A stretch of 64,000 nt of DNA from Lutibacter sp. (GCA_030683995.1 JAUXPH010000040.1:248001-312000); one strand, 5' to 3'; counted from the first letter of the stretch, positions 40,846-49,974 are shown. Numbers and translations are program-made. Notes: generated by a model from the sequence alone, not told the origin.

Positions 40846-42424
40846 CCGTAAACTCAAATTTCAGCGGATCTGTATTTTTGAGTAATGTGGGAATAAGGTC
40901 TGCTCCCATTAATTCATAAAATGCAGAAAAATTTTGGTTGCGTTCCTGCAGACTTTGGTTGGGAAACAATTCGTTTTGCACTTGCTTAATACGATCGACC
41001 ACACCAGAAAGTTTGCGCTTTTGTGCATTCAGCAACCGTTTTTCCAAATTATCAAGTCCGTTTAATTGCTTTTTTTCCTGAGCATTTACTGCTCCTAAAA
41101 AGGTGCTGTCGGTTTTTTTGGCAAGCTCCTTTAAAGCAGAAAATTGTTGCTGCAAGGTGTTTTTTTGTTCAGAAAAATCTATTTTTATTTCAGAATGCTG
41201 CTTAATGACCTTGGCAATTAAGATTTCTTGTTTGGAAAAAATTTCAGTGACCGAAATGTTTAATTTATCCAATTTATGCATCTGTTTTTTAGTGGCCAGC
41301 AATACTGAATTTCGCAAAACTAAAATTGGAAAAGGCACATTTACAGCGTTGAAATAATTTTTTAGCTGAAACCAATACGCCAACTCTCCTCCTCCGCCAA
41401 TATAAGCCAAGTTTGGTAACACAATTTCCTGGTAAATCGGACGCATTATAACATTTGGACTAAAACGTTCGGGATGTTCTTCAACTTCCTTCATCATTTC
41501 ATGTTCAGAAAAAGTGAGATTAGTATTGTTAATTGTAAAATGATTTTTTTCGAAAATAATGCGTTCCCTTAGCGCATCTTTCAAGTAAAATAAGTTAATT
41601 TCTCTCGGATTTACCTGAATTTTATATTCGGTTGACAAAAGCTGATCCGTTTTGGAAACCATATTGAAAGAAGTGTTTTGAAGCAATTCCTGTTTCACAA
41701 AAGGCGCAAACTGTTTTTTTATTTTTACATCATCTCCATCAACAATGACCAATCCATAGACTCCAAAAAGCTCATTTACCAAAAAGCGTGTGGCTTCTAC
41801 CAGATTATCGTTATTTAAATACGCATTTTTAAACAATTCCCTTGTGGCATCGGCATTTTTGGAAGTTCCCAAAATGGAAGAAAATTCATTAAAAACAGCA
41901 TCAAAACCGCTTGTTTTTAATCGGCCCACAGCACCGCCACTTTCCGTGTTCCAGCTGATTTTTGTGTTGTTGACATTGAAATATTGTATTTCCTCAAAAT
42001 CGTGGTCTTCCGTTGCCATCCAATACACCGGCACAAAATTTTGTTGCGGAAATTCTTTTTTTAATCTGACAGCTAAGTTTATGACGGTCACAATTTTATA
42101 CAAAAAATACAAAGGTCCGGTAAAAATATTCAATTGATGTCCGGTAGTCACCGTAAACGTATTTTCATTTAAAAGCAACTCCAAATTTTGAGCTGCTTCA
42201 TCTGAAATGATGGTATTTATATATTGTTGTTTCAGCGCATCGCTTAATAATTGTCTCGATGGTGTTGAAAACGCTGTTTTTTTTGATTCAATCTGATTTT
42301 TAAATCCGGTAACATCTGGAAAATTCCCGTAAAATTCTGATAATTCGGGTTTTTCGTCCAAATAATCACAAATTAATTTTGAAAAATAACCGGTAGCTGA
42401 AAAAGGAATATGGTGAACACTCAT
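40829..42424 (-). CDS. bshC: Bacillithiol biosynthesis cysteine-adding enzyme
   Basis: BshC adds cysteine to glucosaminyl-malate in the last step of bacillithiol synthesis; many Bacteroidetes use this thiol. The 531-residue protein shows TVTTGHQLNIFTGPLYFLYK, WMATEDHDFEEIQYFNV, SVLLATKKQMHKL and the family's PNLAYIGGGGELAYWFQLK region, with a C-terminal coiled-coil (SALKELAKKTDSTF to KRLLNAQKRKL). The length is standard. bshA and bshB are not in the window. Confidence 0.95.
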   Translation of the reverse strand: MSVHHIPFSATGYFSKLICDYLDEKPELSEFYGNFPDVTGFKNQIESKKTAFSTPSRQLLSDALKQQYINTIISDEAAQNLELLLNENTFTVTTGHQLNIFTGPLYFLYKIVTVINLAVRLKKEFPQQNFVPVYWMATEDHDFEEIQYFNVNNTKISWNTESGGAVGRLKTSGFDAVFNEFSSILGTSKNADATRELFKNAYLNNDNLVEATRFLVNELFGVYGLVIVDGDDVKIKKQFAPFVKQELLQNTSFNMVSKTDQLLSTEYKIQVNPREINLFYLKDALRERIIFEKNHFTINNTNLTFSEHEMMKEVEEHPERFSPNVIMRPIYQEIVLPNLAYIGGGGELAYWFQLKNYFNAVNVPFPILVLRNSVLLATKKQMHKLDKLNISVTEIFSKQEILIAKVIKQHSEIKIDFSEQKNTLQQQFSALKELAKKTDSTFLGAVNAQEKKQLNGLDNLEKRLLNAQKRKLSGVVDRIKQVQNELFPNQSLQERNQNFSAFYELMGADLIPTLLKNTDPLKFEFTVIEFE

Positions 42425-42433
42425 TATCCTTTA

Positions 42434-43093
42434 TTATTTTTTCTGAAACAATGTGTATACATATTCTCTTGTATTTCCTGAAGGTTGCGTGTAGGTATGA
42501 TTGAATGATTTCAGCAATTCAAAATCGCTTCCCAATCGTTCTTGCAGCATTTCTTCATTGTAATTAAAAACGTCCAATCCGCTGCATTTTTTAGCGCCCT
42601 CTAAATTAAACTCAGCCAAAATTACGAATCCTTTTGGTTTTAAAACGCTTTTAAGCAAATCAAAATAGGCTTTTTGATCCTTTTCTTCCGTAAAAAAATG
42701 CAACACTGCCCTGTCGTGCCACAAATCAATGTTTTTCAATTTCAATAATTCAGCAGGATTGGTTAAATCATCCACAATAAATTTAATTTGTGCATTTTTA
42801 GGCACCAATAAATTGTTTTTCAATTCGGTTAAAGCCACTGAAGAAATATCATTTACCACCAAATTTTCATAACCTTTTGCCAACAATTCAGATATTAAAG
42901 TAGTTGCGCCGGCGCCGGCATTAAAAATGAAAGCCTCTTTTGGCACGTTACAGGCTTCTATCAATTTAATGGAAGGAGCAGGATTTTCTTCATACCAGCC
43001 TAAGCTGGTGATGGCCGATTTTTGATAGGCCGCATTCCAATGTTTTTCGTAATCGAATCTAGTTTTATCTTCTTTAACAGAATTTTCGTTCAT
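42434..43093 (-). CDS. Class I SAM-dependent methyltransferase
   Basis: A 219-residue methyltransferase with motif I FIFNAGAGATTLISELLAKGY (GxGxG reduced to NAGAGA), motif II-like LVVNDISSVAL, and a DLWHDRAVLHFFTE segment typical of the thiopurine/SAM-methyltransferase-like group. The WYEENPAPSIKLIE start is shared with many similar bacterial proteins. The substrate is unknown. It is 9 bp upstream of bshC and probably co-transcribed with it. Confidence 0.85.
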   Translation of the reverse strand: MNENSVKEDKTRFDYEKHWNAAYQKSAITSLGWYEENPAPSIKLIEACNVPKEAFIFNAGAGATTLISELLAKGYENLVVNDISSVALTELKNNLLVPKNAQIKFIVDDLTNPAELLKLKNIDLWHDRAVLHFFTEEKDQKAYFDLLKSVLKPKGFVILAEFNLEGAKKCSGLDVFNYNEEMLQERLGSDFELLKSFNHTYTQPSGNTREYVYTLFQKK

Positions 43094-43319
43094 TTTACTG
43101 CTGATTTTATTTTATAAAAGTAAGCTATTAAGCTCGTTTGTTGAAATATCCTTAAAAATCTAACAATATTTTAACGAATAAAATTCGAAACGATTAAAAG
43201 GTGAATTAAGACAACGCCCTTGTCTAAAAATTGGTTGTGAATTCCAGACTTATCAAAGTTTAAACTGTCCTAAAAATTGAATTTATTTAATTACATTTAG
43301 CCTTTTAATTTTTTGATCA

Positions 43320-45782
43320 ATGAAAAATCTCTTTTTTTTTATTATTGCTATTTCAGCGCTGTCGATTTCTACAAACGCCCAAACCCTTAAATCCCCTGCA
43401 GAATTTTTGGGATATGAACTTGGCTCCCAATATACAAGGCATCATAAATTGGTGGATTATTTTATGTATGTGAATGAAAATTCAAAAAGTATGCAGCTTG
43501 AAAAATATGGAGAAACTTATGAGCAACGGCCTTTGTATGTTTCTTATATTTCTTCGGAAGAAAACATCAAAAATTTGGAAACGATACGTGAGGACAATCT
43601 AAAAAGAACAGGGATTTTAAAGGGAAACCCGAGCACGGAAATTGCGATAATATGGCTGAGCTATAACGTTCACGGCAACGAAACATCAAGTTCTGAAGCC
43701 GCTATGCAAACATTGTACGAATTGGTCACAAAAAAACAAGATTGGCTTAAAAACACCTTGGTGATTATAGATCCTTGTTTAAATCCGGATGGACGAGATC
43801 GCTATGTAAACTGGTACAATGAAAATAAAAGTACACCCTTCAATCCAAATCCGGAAACTACGGAACACCAAGATCCTTGGCCGGGAGGAAGAGCAAATCA
43901 TTATTTGTTCGATTTAAACAGGGATTGGGCTTGGGCAACACAAATTGAAACCCAACAGCGTTTAAAAATCTACAATAAATGGTTGCCGCAAGTGCACGTT
44001 GATTTTCACGAACAAGGCATCAACAGTCCGTATTATTTTGCGCCAGCCGCAGAGCCTTTTCACGAAATTATCACTCCCTGGCAACGAGATTTCCAAACGC
44101 AAATAGGAAAAAACAATGCCCATTATTTTGATAAAAACGGCTGGGCTTATTTTACCAAAGAGCGATTTGATTTGTTATATCCAAGTTATGGCGACACTTA
44201 TCCAACTTATATGGGAGCGATTGGTATGACCTATGAACAGGCGGGAGGCGGAAGAGGCGGATTGGGCGTCACGCTTGAAAATGAAACCGTTCTTACGTTA
44301 ACTGACAGGGTGGAGCATCATTTTACCAGCGGAATTTCCACTGTAGAAATGACTTCAAAAAATGCCCCAAAACTAATTGCCGAATTTGTAAAGTTTTTTG
44401 ACAATTCCAACCTAAAATACAAAAGCTACATTTTAAGGGGTGATTCAGAGAAAATAGTAAAACTGAAAGCATTATTCGATGCCCACGAAATAGAAAGTTT
44501 TACTTCAGAAGGAAAAAAAGTGACCGCTTATGATTATGATAGCAAAACCAGAAAATCTGTTCAAACTTTAAAAACCGACTTGATTGTATCCGCGCGTCAG
44601 CCAAAAGGGAAAATGGTGACTGCGCTGTTAGAACCAGAAGTAAAATTATCGGATTCCGTAACCTACGATATTACGGCGTGGAGTTTACCATTTGCTTACG
44701 GATTGCAAGGATTTGCTTCAGAGACGGAAATTTTGTTCAAGGAAAACAGCCAGCTTCAACCAACTATTTTTAGCAATACTGTAAACAAAGAAGCTTATGC
44801 TTACTTGTTAAAATACAATGAAGTTTCCGATGCGGAATTGTTGGGAGATTTATTGGAGGCAGGATTTAATGTTCGTTTTAGCAATGCAGCATTTACCATT
44901 GAAGGAAGCAAATATGCCAAAGGCTCCATAATTGTGATGAGAGGCGAAAACAAAAAAATCCAAAATTTTGATGAAACGCTTGTCAAAATCGCCAACAATT
45001 TGAATAAAAAAGCGTCTGCAGTAAATTCGGGGATGGTAGATTCCGGTTTTGATTTTGGTTCTGGAAATGTGGCCTTAATCCGCCATAAAAAAGTGGCCGT
45101 TTTATCAGGTGAAGGCACTTCCACTTTGAATTTTGGCGAGATCTGGCATTTATTCGAAACAGAACTACAATATCCGCTTCATGTGCTTAATACCAGAAAC
45201 TTCAACCGATGGAATTTGTCCCAATATGACGTGTTAATTTTACCGGAAGACTATAAAGCAGATAAAGAAACTTTGGCGCTGCTTTCATCCTACATCACCA
45301 ATAAAGGAACCTTAATTGTGATTGGAAATTCAGTTTCAAATTTCGCCGACAAGGAAGGTTTTTCATTGAAAAATAAAGAAAAAAAGGACAGTCTATCCAC
45401 AAAAATTAACACCACTCCTTTCGTTCAACGGGAACGTGAAGATTTGAAAAAAACCATTAGCGGCAGTATTTTTAAAAGTAAGGTTGATCCTACCCACCCG
45501 CTCGCTTTTGGATACTCCGATTCTTACTACAGCTTAAAATTAAGCGGCACTTCCTACAAATTGCTGGAAGAAGGTGTTAATGTTGCATATTTTCCGGAAA
45601 ACACAAAAAATTATTCGGGATTTGCAGGGTCGGAAGCATTAAAAAATGTACCGAATTCATTGTTGATCGGAATTGAACACAAAGGAAAAGGAAAACTCAT
45701 TTATATGGTGGACAATCCGCTATTCCGATCATTTTGGCAAAACGGGAAACTGTTTTTTGCCAATGCAGTTTTTTTAAATTAG
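43320..45782 (+). CDS. Secreted M14 zinc carboxypeptidase family protein
   Basis: An 820-residue exported protein: signal peptide (residues 1-20), M14 peptidase domain (about 40-350) and a C-terminal part with an unassigned glutamine-amidotransferase-like fold (about 560-815). Zinc ligands are seen as His118 and Glu121 in YNVHGNETSSSEA and His230 in VDFHEQG; the ligand spacing and NPDGRDRYVNW are family features, and MTYEQAGGGRGGL holds the probable catalytic Glu. It likely degrades peptides outside the cytoplasm. A terminator follows. Confidence 0.9.
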   Translation: MKNLFFFIIAISALSISTNAQTLKSPAEFLGYELGSQYTRHHKLVDYFMYVNENSKSMQLEKYGETYEQRPLYVSYISSEENIKNLETIREDNLKRTGILKGNPSTEIAIIWLSYNVHGNETSSSEAAMQTLYELVTKKQDWLKNTLVIIDPCLNPDGRDRYVNWYNENKSTPFNPNPETTEHQDPWPGGRANHYLFDLNRDWAWATQIETQQRLKIYNKWLPQVHVDFHEQGINSPYYFAPAAEPFHEIITPWQRDFQTQIGKNNAHYFDKNGWAYFTKERFDLLYPSYGDTYPTYMGAIGMTYEQAGGGRGGLGVTLENETVLTLTDRVEHHFTSGISTVEMTSKNAPKLIAEFVKFFDNSNLKYKSYILRGDSEKIVKLKALFDAHEIESFTSEGKKVTAYDYDSKTRKSVQTLKTDLIVSARQPKGKMVTALLEPEVKLSDSVTYDITAWSLPFAYGLQGFASETEILFKENSQLQPTIFSNTVNKEAYAYLLKYNEVSDAELLGDLLEAGFNVRFSNAAFTIEGSKYAKGSIIVMRGENKKIQNFDETLVKIANNLNKKASAVNSGMVDSGFDFGSGNVALIRHKKVAVLSGEGTSTLNFGEIWHLFETELQYPLHVLNTRNFNRWNLSQYDVLILPEDYKADKETLALLSSYITNKGTLIVIGNSVSNFADKEGFSLKNKEKKDSLSTKINTTPFVQREREDLKKTISGSIFKSKVDPTHPLAFGYSDSYYSLKLSGTSYKLLEEGVNVAYFPENTKNYSGFAGSEALKNVPNSLLIGIEHKGKGKLIYMVDNPLFRSFWQNGKLFFANAVFLN

Positions 45783-45783
45783 C

Positions 45784-45824
45784 AAAAAAGCTGTTCGAAA
45801 TAAATTTCGAACAGCTTTTTTTTT
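45784..45824 (+). terminator. Intrinsic terminator after the M14 peptidase gene
   Basis: Perfect hairpin AAAAAAGCTGTTCGAAAT / ATTTCGAACAGCTTTTTT with T9. It begins at the peptidase stop codon. Confidence 0.85.
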
Positions 45825-45862
45825 GGAAAGACAATTTTAAACATAAATTCAATGTTCTCATC

Positions 45863-46537
45863 TCAATCAACCAAAGAAACTCCGTTTAAATTGGTGGTCA
45901 GCACATCACTCATATAATCCAAATATGGCCGCATCGCCACAAAAGAAGCGACAACTTCATCTAAAAAGTTTGGCGCCAACACTTCATCATCGGTAAATTC
46001 ACGCGTCACAATAAATTGTTTTAGCCTTATTAAATCAATATTAGGATGGTTCTTGTCAAAACCTCTAGGCGCCGATTTCACGGCATCACCTTTTAATTTT
46101 CCGAAATGCTTCTTAAAATCGGCTGTGTTTACAACGGCGCGAATTTCTGAAGCATCCGTTTCAAATTCTTTTCTGATGCGTGCCAAATCTTCTTTATTCG
46201 GTTCCCAAAATCCGCCAGCCAAAAAACTTTCTCCCGGACTGATATGCAAATAATATCCGCCGCGCAATTTGTTCGTAGCCCGCGTAAATTGTCCGCCAAA
46301 ATGCGATTTAAAAGGCAGCTTGTCTTTTGAAAATCGCACATCCCTATAAATTCTGAATATTTTTACACTTTCAATAAGGTCTGAAGTTTTTAAACGCTCC
46401 ATCACTGCATTATAAAAAGCTTTCACTTTTTTTTGCTCCGCGTCAAACATTGTTTTGTTCGCATTGAACCACTCGCGATTGTTATTCTGCTTGAGTTCCT
46501 TTAAAAAATCTAAAGTTGATTTTGAAATTGTGTTCAT
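45863..46537 (-). CDS. DUF2461 family protein
   Basis: A 224-residue soluble protein with the family landmarks FLKELKQNNNREWFNANKTMF, FRIYRDVRFSKDKLPFKSHFGGQF (as key words RIYRDVRFSKDK.P.K), GGYYLHISPGESFLAGGFW and AVKSAPRGFDKNHPNIDLI. The function of DUF2461 is unknown. It lies downstream of hisIE on the same strand, separated by a heptad repeat array, and is probably outside the his regulon. Confidence 0.92.
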   Translation of the reverse strand: MNTISKSTLDFLKELKQNNNREWFNANKTMFDAEQKKVKAFYNAVMERLKTSDLIESVKIFRIYRDVRFSKDKLPFKSHFGGQFTRATNKLRGGYYLHISPGESFLAGGFWEPNKEDLARIRKEFETDASEIRAVVNTADFKKHFGKLKGDAVKSAPRGFDKNHPNIDLIRLKQFIVTREFTDDEVLAPNFLDEVVASFVAMRPYLDYMSDVLTTNLNGVSLVD

Positions 46538-46580
46538 TACTGTTTTTATATTGAGTTGTGGGTTTTTATTTTTAGAACTT

Positions 46581-46636
46581 CTAATATTTAATATCTAATA
46601 TTTAACTTCTAATATCTAACATTTAACTTCTAATAT
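46581..46636. repeat. Heptanucleotide array 3' of hisIE (8 units)
   Basis: CTAATAT, TTAATAT, CTAATAT, TTAACTT, CTAATAT, CTAACAT, TTAACTT, CTAATAT in perfect register; the next word in phase, CTA, is the hisIE stop codon (TAG) itself. Confidence 0.88.
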
Positions 46637-47233
46637 CTACCGTCTTCCCTCCAAAACCTTCACAATATCTTTCAAGGTAAATCCTTTTGCCTGCAACAAA
46701 ATTAGGAAATGAAAAAGCAAATCGGCACTTTCGTTTACGAACAATTCGTCGTTGTCATCTTTTGCTTCAATCACCACTTCTACGGCCTCCTCGCCTACTT
46801 TTTGGGCAATTTTGTTGATGCCTTTCTCAAACAAAGAAGCCACATAACTTTTTTCGGAATTGCCTGCTTCTCTCCTGCTTTTAATCACTTTTTCCAGTTG
46901 CGACAAAAATCCGAAAGTTGTTTCGTTTTGTTCTCCCCAACAAGTATCCGTTCCTTTATGGCAGGTTGGACCAACGGGATTCACCTGAATGAGCAATGTA
47001 TCTTGGTCGCAGTCATTTTGTATGGAAACCACATTCAAAAAATGGCCGCTTTCCTCTCCTTTTGTCCATAACCTGTTCTTGGTTCTGCTGAAAAAGGTCA
47101 CTTGGTTCATTTTAATTGTTTTGTCAAACGCGTTCTGGTTCATATAACCCAGCATCAACACATTTTTTGTGGTTGCGTCCTGAATGATAGCGGGAATTAA
47201 TCCGTCGTTATTTTTGTTGAAATTTATGTTCAT
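46637..47233 (-). CDS. hisIE: Bifunctional phosphoribosyl-AMP cyclohydrolase/phosphoribosyl-ATP pyrophosphatase
   Basis: Catalyses steps 2 and 3 of histidine synthesis. The 198-residue fusion has HisI first (residues about 1-105: VLMLGYMNQNAF, FFSRTKNRLWTKGEESGHFL, and metal ligands DCDQDTLL and GPTCHKGTDTCW) and HisE second (about 110-198: SYVASLFEKGINKIAQKVGEEAVEVVIEA, quoted by its KVGEEAVEVVIEA core). The order and length match other fused HisIE proteins. It is the last gene of the his operon. Confidence 0.96.
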   Translation of the reverse strand: MNINFNKNNDGLIPAIIQDATTKNVLMLGYMNQNAFDKTIKMNQVTFFSRTKNRLWTKGEESGHFLNVVSIQNDCDQDTLLIQVNPVGPTCHKGTDTCWGEQNETTFGFLSQLEKVIKSRREAGNSEKSYVASLFEKGINKIAQKVGEEAVEVVIEAKDDNDELFVNESADLLFHFLILLQAKGFTLKDIVKVLEGRR

Positions 47234-47280
47234 CTTATTTTAGTCTAAAGTTTTAAAGTCTGAAATTGCAAAGTACATTG

Positions 47281-48036
47281 CTAAATCCGAACTTCTATAT
47301 CGTTATTTTTAAGTTCCTTTTTTAAATCCACAATGTCGATTTCTTTGAAATGAAACACGCTTGCCGCCAAAGCTGCATCGGCTTTTCCATCTTTAAATGT
47401 ATCCACAAAATGTTGCATATTTCCTGCGCCTCCCGAGGCTATGATGGGAATATTCACTAAAGATCCCAACCTGGCCAACGCTTCATTGGCAAATCCGTTT
47501 TTTGTGCCATCGTGATCCATCGAAGTAAACAAAATTTCTCCTGCGCCACGTTGTTCCACTTCTTTGGCCCAATCGAACAGTTTAATGTTTGTCGGTACTT
47601 TTCCGCCCACCAAATGCACAATCCATTCTCCGTCAATTTGTTTTGCATCAATGGCAACCACAATGCACTGGCTTCCAAATTTCGCTGCCAATTCATTGAT
47701 TAATTGCGGATTCTTTACTGCGGAAGAGTTGATGGAAACCTTATCGGCGCCCGAATTCAACAACAATTCCACGTCTTCAACCGATGAAATTCCACCTCCG
47801 ACCGTAAACGGAATGTTTATTTTTTGGGCAACCCGCATCACAAGTTCAGCCAATGTTTTACGCTTTTCTTCCGTTGCTGAAATATCTAAAAAAACCAATT
47901 CATCGGCGCCGTTTTGTGCGTAAATTTCTGCCAATTCCACCGGATCGCCGGCATCGCGTAAATCGACAAAATTAACGCCTTTTACGGTTCTGCCGTTTTT
48001 TATATCCAAACAAGGGATAATTCTTTTTGTTAACAT
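47281..48036 (-). CDS. hisF: Imidazole glycerol phosphate synthase subunit HisF
   Basis: The cyclase half of the HisHF complex, which makes imidazole glycerol phosphate and AICAR. The 251-residue TIM barrel shows [30 protein letters not shown] with the catalytic Asp11 region at the start (CLDIKNG), [26 protein letters not shown], and [12 protein letters not shown] (second catalytic Asp). Family length is exact. It follows hisA, separated by the MITE-like element. Confidence 0.97.
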   Translation of the reverse strand: MLTKRIIPCLDIKNGRTVKGVNFVDLRDAGDPVELAEIYAQNGADELVFLDISATEEKRKTLAELVMRVAQKINIPFTVGGGISSVEDVELLLNSGADKVSINSSAVKNPQLINELAAKFGSQCIVVAIDAKQIDGEWIVHLVGGKVPTNIKLFDWAKEVEQRGAGEILFTSMDHDGTKNGFANEALARLGSLVNIPIIASGGAGNMQHFVDTFKDGKADAALAASVFHFKEIDIVDLKKELKNNDIEVRI

Positions 48037-48164
48037 CTGGCAAAGTTAAATATTAGAAGTATTGATTGTTTCGTTTTTCATTTCAAAAAAGTTGAATTTT
48101 TATATTAAAAGTTGAATTTTTAGTGCTTATATAAAAAAATATCTAATATCTAATATCTAATAAT
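48037..48164. other. Part of hisA-hisF spacer with heptad array
   Basis: AT-rich, with CTAATAT units at 48143-48163 continuing the 7-bp family, interrupted by the palindromic element that follows. A direct repeat AAAGTTGAATTTTTA occurs twice (around 48088 and 48107). Confidence 0.6.
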
Positions 48165-48335
48165 GCGAATTAAGGGTTGAATAGCCATTGGCTTTAGCCA
48201 ACGGATTAAAATATGTTCGTATTGAAGGCTTTAGCCAAAACATTTTTATTATTTTGGCTAAAGCCAATTTGAAATTCAACATTTGCCCGCCAGCTAAAGC
48301 AGGCGGCTATTGACTAAAACTAACCCTTAATTCGC
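48165..48335. mobile_element. MITE-like palindromic element in the hisA-hisF spacer
   Basis: 171 bp bounded by perfect 14-bp terminal inverted repeats GCGAATTAAGGGTT / AACCCTTAATTCGC. Inside are a perfect hairpin GGCTTTAGCCAAAA...TTTTGGCTAAAGCC (48227-48265), another TTGGCTTTAGCCAA palindrome and a GCCCGCC...GGCGGC hairpin. No ORF. It splits a heptad array, which gives evidence of insertion. Confidence 0.8.
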
Positions 48336-48357
48336 GTTAATATCTAATATTTAATAT
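48336..48357. repeat. Heptad array that provides the hisA C-terminus
   Basis: TTAATAT, CTAATAT, TTAATAT in phase; the CTA of the second unit is the hisA stop (TAG) and the array encodes its last residues IKY. Confidence 0.75.
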
Positions 48358-49078
48358 CATTAATAATATAATTTTCCAACTCCTTCATACTGATTTTGTG
48401 CTCGTAAATTGCTTTTCCAATAATAGTGCCTTCACAACCCATTTCAGCAAGTTTCGGCAATTCATCAAAGGTTGAAATTCCACCCGAAGCTATTAGTTTT
48501 ATGCCTTTGGCTTCAACTAATATTTTTTTATACAACTCAAAACTCGGTCCTTCCAACATTCCATCTTTGGCAATATCGGTACAAATTACATACTGAATTC
48601 CTTCTTTTATATAATTTTGAATGAAGGGAATCAAATCTTCTTCCGAAGATTCCAACCAACCGCTTACCGCTATTTTCTCATTTAAAGCATCAGCACCCAA
48701 AATAATTTTATCCGAACCATATTTTTTCAGCCAACTTTTAAAACCTTCCTCATTTTTAACGGCAATACTTCCGCCCGTGATTTGATGTGCACCGCTTTCA
48801 AAAGCAATACGTAAATCATCATCCGATTTGAGACCGCCTCCAAAATCAATTTTTAATTTGGTGTTTTTTGCGATTGTTTCCAAAACTTTATGATTTACGA
48901 TATGGCTCGACTTTGCACCATCCAAATCCACCAAGTGCAAATATTCAATTCCGTGAGACTCAAACATTTTTGCCACTTCCAGCGGATTTTCATTGTAAAT
49001 TTTTTGCGTTCCATAATCCCCTTTTGAAAGGCGAACGCATTTACCGTTTAAAATATCAATTGCAGGTATAATTCTCAT
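48344..49078 (-). CDS. hisA: Phosphoribosylformimino-5-aminoimidazole carboxamide ribotide isomerase
   Basis: HisA isomerises ProFAR to PRFAR, step 4 of the pathway. The 244-residue barrel shows [48 protein letters not shown], the second catalytic Asp in [19 protein letters not shown] (part), and [13 protein letters not shown]. The last residues and the stop codon lie in a 7-bp repeat array. It is 14 bp downstream of hisH. Confidence 0.97.
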   Translation of the reverse strand: MRIIPAIDILNGKCVRLSKGDYGTQKIYNENPLEVAKMFESHGIEYLHLVDLDGAKSSHIVNHKVLETIAKNTKLKIDFGGGLKSDDDLRIAFESGAHQITGGSIAVKNEEGFKSWLKKYGSDKIILGADALNEKIAVSGWLESSEEDLIPFIQNYIKEGIQYVICTDIAKDGMLEGPSFELYKKILVEAKGIKLIASGGISTFDELPKLAEMGCEGTIIGKAIYEHKISMKELENYIINDIKY

Positions 49079-49092
49079 TTTTAATTGTTTAA

Positions 49093-49728
49093 TTATATTT
49101 TCAAAAAATTCGCTAAAATTTGTTCCCCGACATCACCACTTTTTTCTGGATGAAATTGTGTTCCATAAAAATTAGACTTTTGCAAAGCTGAAGCGTATTT
49201 TAGGCCATAATCAGTGGTAGCTATGGCTTCATCATTCATCGGAACATAATAACTGTGCACCAAATACATATATTCGTTTTCAGCAATTCCTTCGAACAGT
49301 GCTGATTTCAAGTTGGAAATTTGGTTCCAGCCAATTTGCGGAACTTTCACCGTATTGTTAAACTTCACCACATCCACATCAAAAATACCCAAGCCTTTGG
49401 TGTCGCCTTCTTCGCAATAATTGCACATCAGTTGCATACCCAGACAAATTCCCAATACAGGCTGCTTTAAAGTTGGAATCAGTTGGTCCAAACCAGTCGA
49501 TTTCAATTTCTTCATGGCGCTGCTCGCCTCTCCAACACCGGGAAAAATGACTTTATCCGCTGCGGTGATTTCTTCAACATTGTCGCTTAAAACCGCTTCA
49601 TAACCCAATCGCTGAATCGCAAATTTTATGGATTGTATGTTTCCTGCACCGTAATTTATAATAACTATTTTAAGCCCCCCAGCCCCCGAAGGGGGAGCTG
49701 ATACCGTGTGTTTTATAATTTGAATCAT
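49093..49728 (-). CDS. hisH: Imidazole glycerol phosphate synthase glutaminase subunit HisH
   Basis: Class I glutamine amidotransferase that supplies ammonia to HisF. Seen: [29 protein letters not shown], the nucleophile Cys in [18 protein letters not shown], and the catalytic His/Glu in [12 protein letters not shown]. Family members start at the [12 protein letters not shown] position; here no start codon exists there, and the frame continues through a C5-GAA-G5-type repeat to an ATG at 49728. So the protein carries an 18-residue extension ([18 protein letters not shown]), the SAPPSGAGG part being repeat-encoded. Confidence 0.93.
   Translation of the reverse strand: MIQIIKHTVSAPPSGAGGLKIVIINYGAGNIQSIKFAIQRLGYEAVLSDNVEEITAADKVIFPGVGEASSAMKKLKSTGLDQLIPTLKQPVLGICLGMQLMCNYCEEGDTKGLGIFDVDVVKFNNTVKVPQIGWNQISNLKSALFEGIAENEYMYLVHSYYVPMNDEAIATTDYGLKYASALQKSNFYGTQFHPEKSGDVGEQILANFLKI
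49674..49701. repeat. C5-GAA-G5 element inside the 5' end of hisH
   Basis: Plus strand AAGCCCCCCAGCCCCCGAAG then GGGGAGCT, the same element that follows argS and the FtsX-type gene, but here inverted relative to the gene and translated as part of HisH. Confidence 0.8.
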
Positions 49729-49766
49729 TAATTTTGATATTTAACTTTTATCCCGCACTTGTAGGA

Positions 49767-49801
49767 TTAACTTTTAATATTTAAAATTTAACTTTTAACT
49801 T
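49767..49801. repeat. Heptad array between hisH and hisB (5 units)
   Basis: TTAACTT, TTAATAT, TTAAAAT, TTAACTT, TTAACTT in perfect 7-bp register. Confidence 0.75.
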
Positions 49802-49820
49802 ATTTATTCCCCCTTCGGGG

Positions 49821-49954
49821 CAATGTCATTAAGTTAAGGAAATATTTGTCATTCCGACAAAGGAGGAATCGCAACAAATGAGCACGTATGATGAGATTCC
49901 TCGTACCTCGGAAGGACAAAAATAATGCATAAATGTCTTAACTTAATGACATTG
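49821..49954. mobile_element. MITE-like element inserted in a C5-GAA-G5 repeat 3' of hisB
   Basis: 134 bp with perfect 18-bp terminal inverted repeats CAATGTCATTAAGTTAAG / CTTAACTTAATGACATTG and an inner palindromic part (GTCATTCCGA...TCGGAAGGAC; GAGGAATC...GATTCCTC). It is flanked by CCCTTCGGGG (left) and CCCTTCTGGGG (right), which look like a ~10-bp target duplication and together restore an ordinary C5-GAA-G5 repeat when the element is removed. It has no coding capacity, so it must have been moved by a transposase elsewhere. Confidence 0.82.
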
Positions 49955-49974
49955 CCCTTCTGGGGTTAGGGGGC

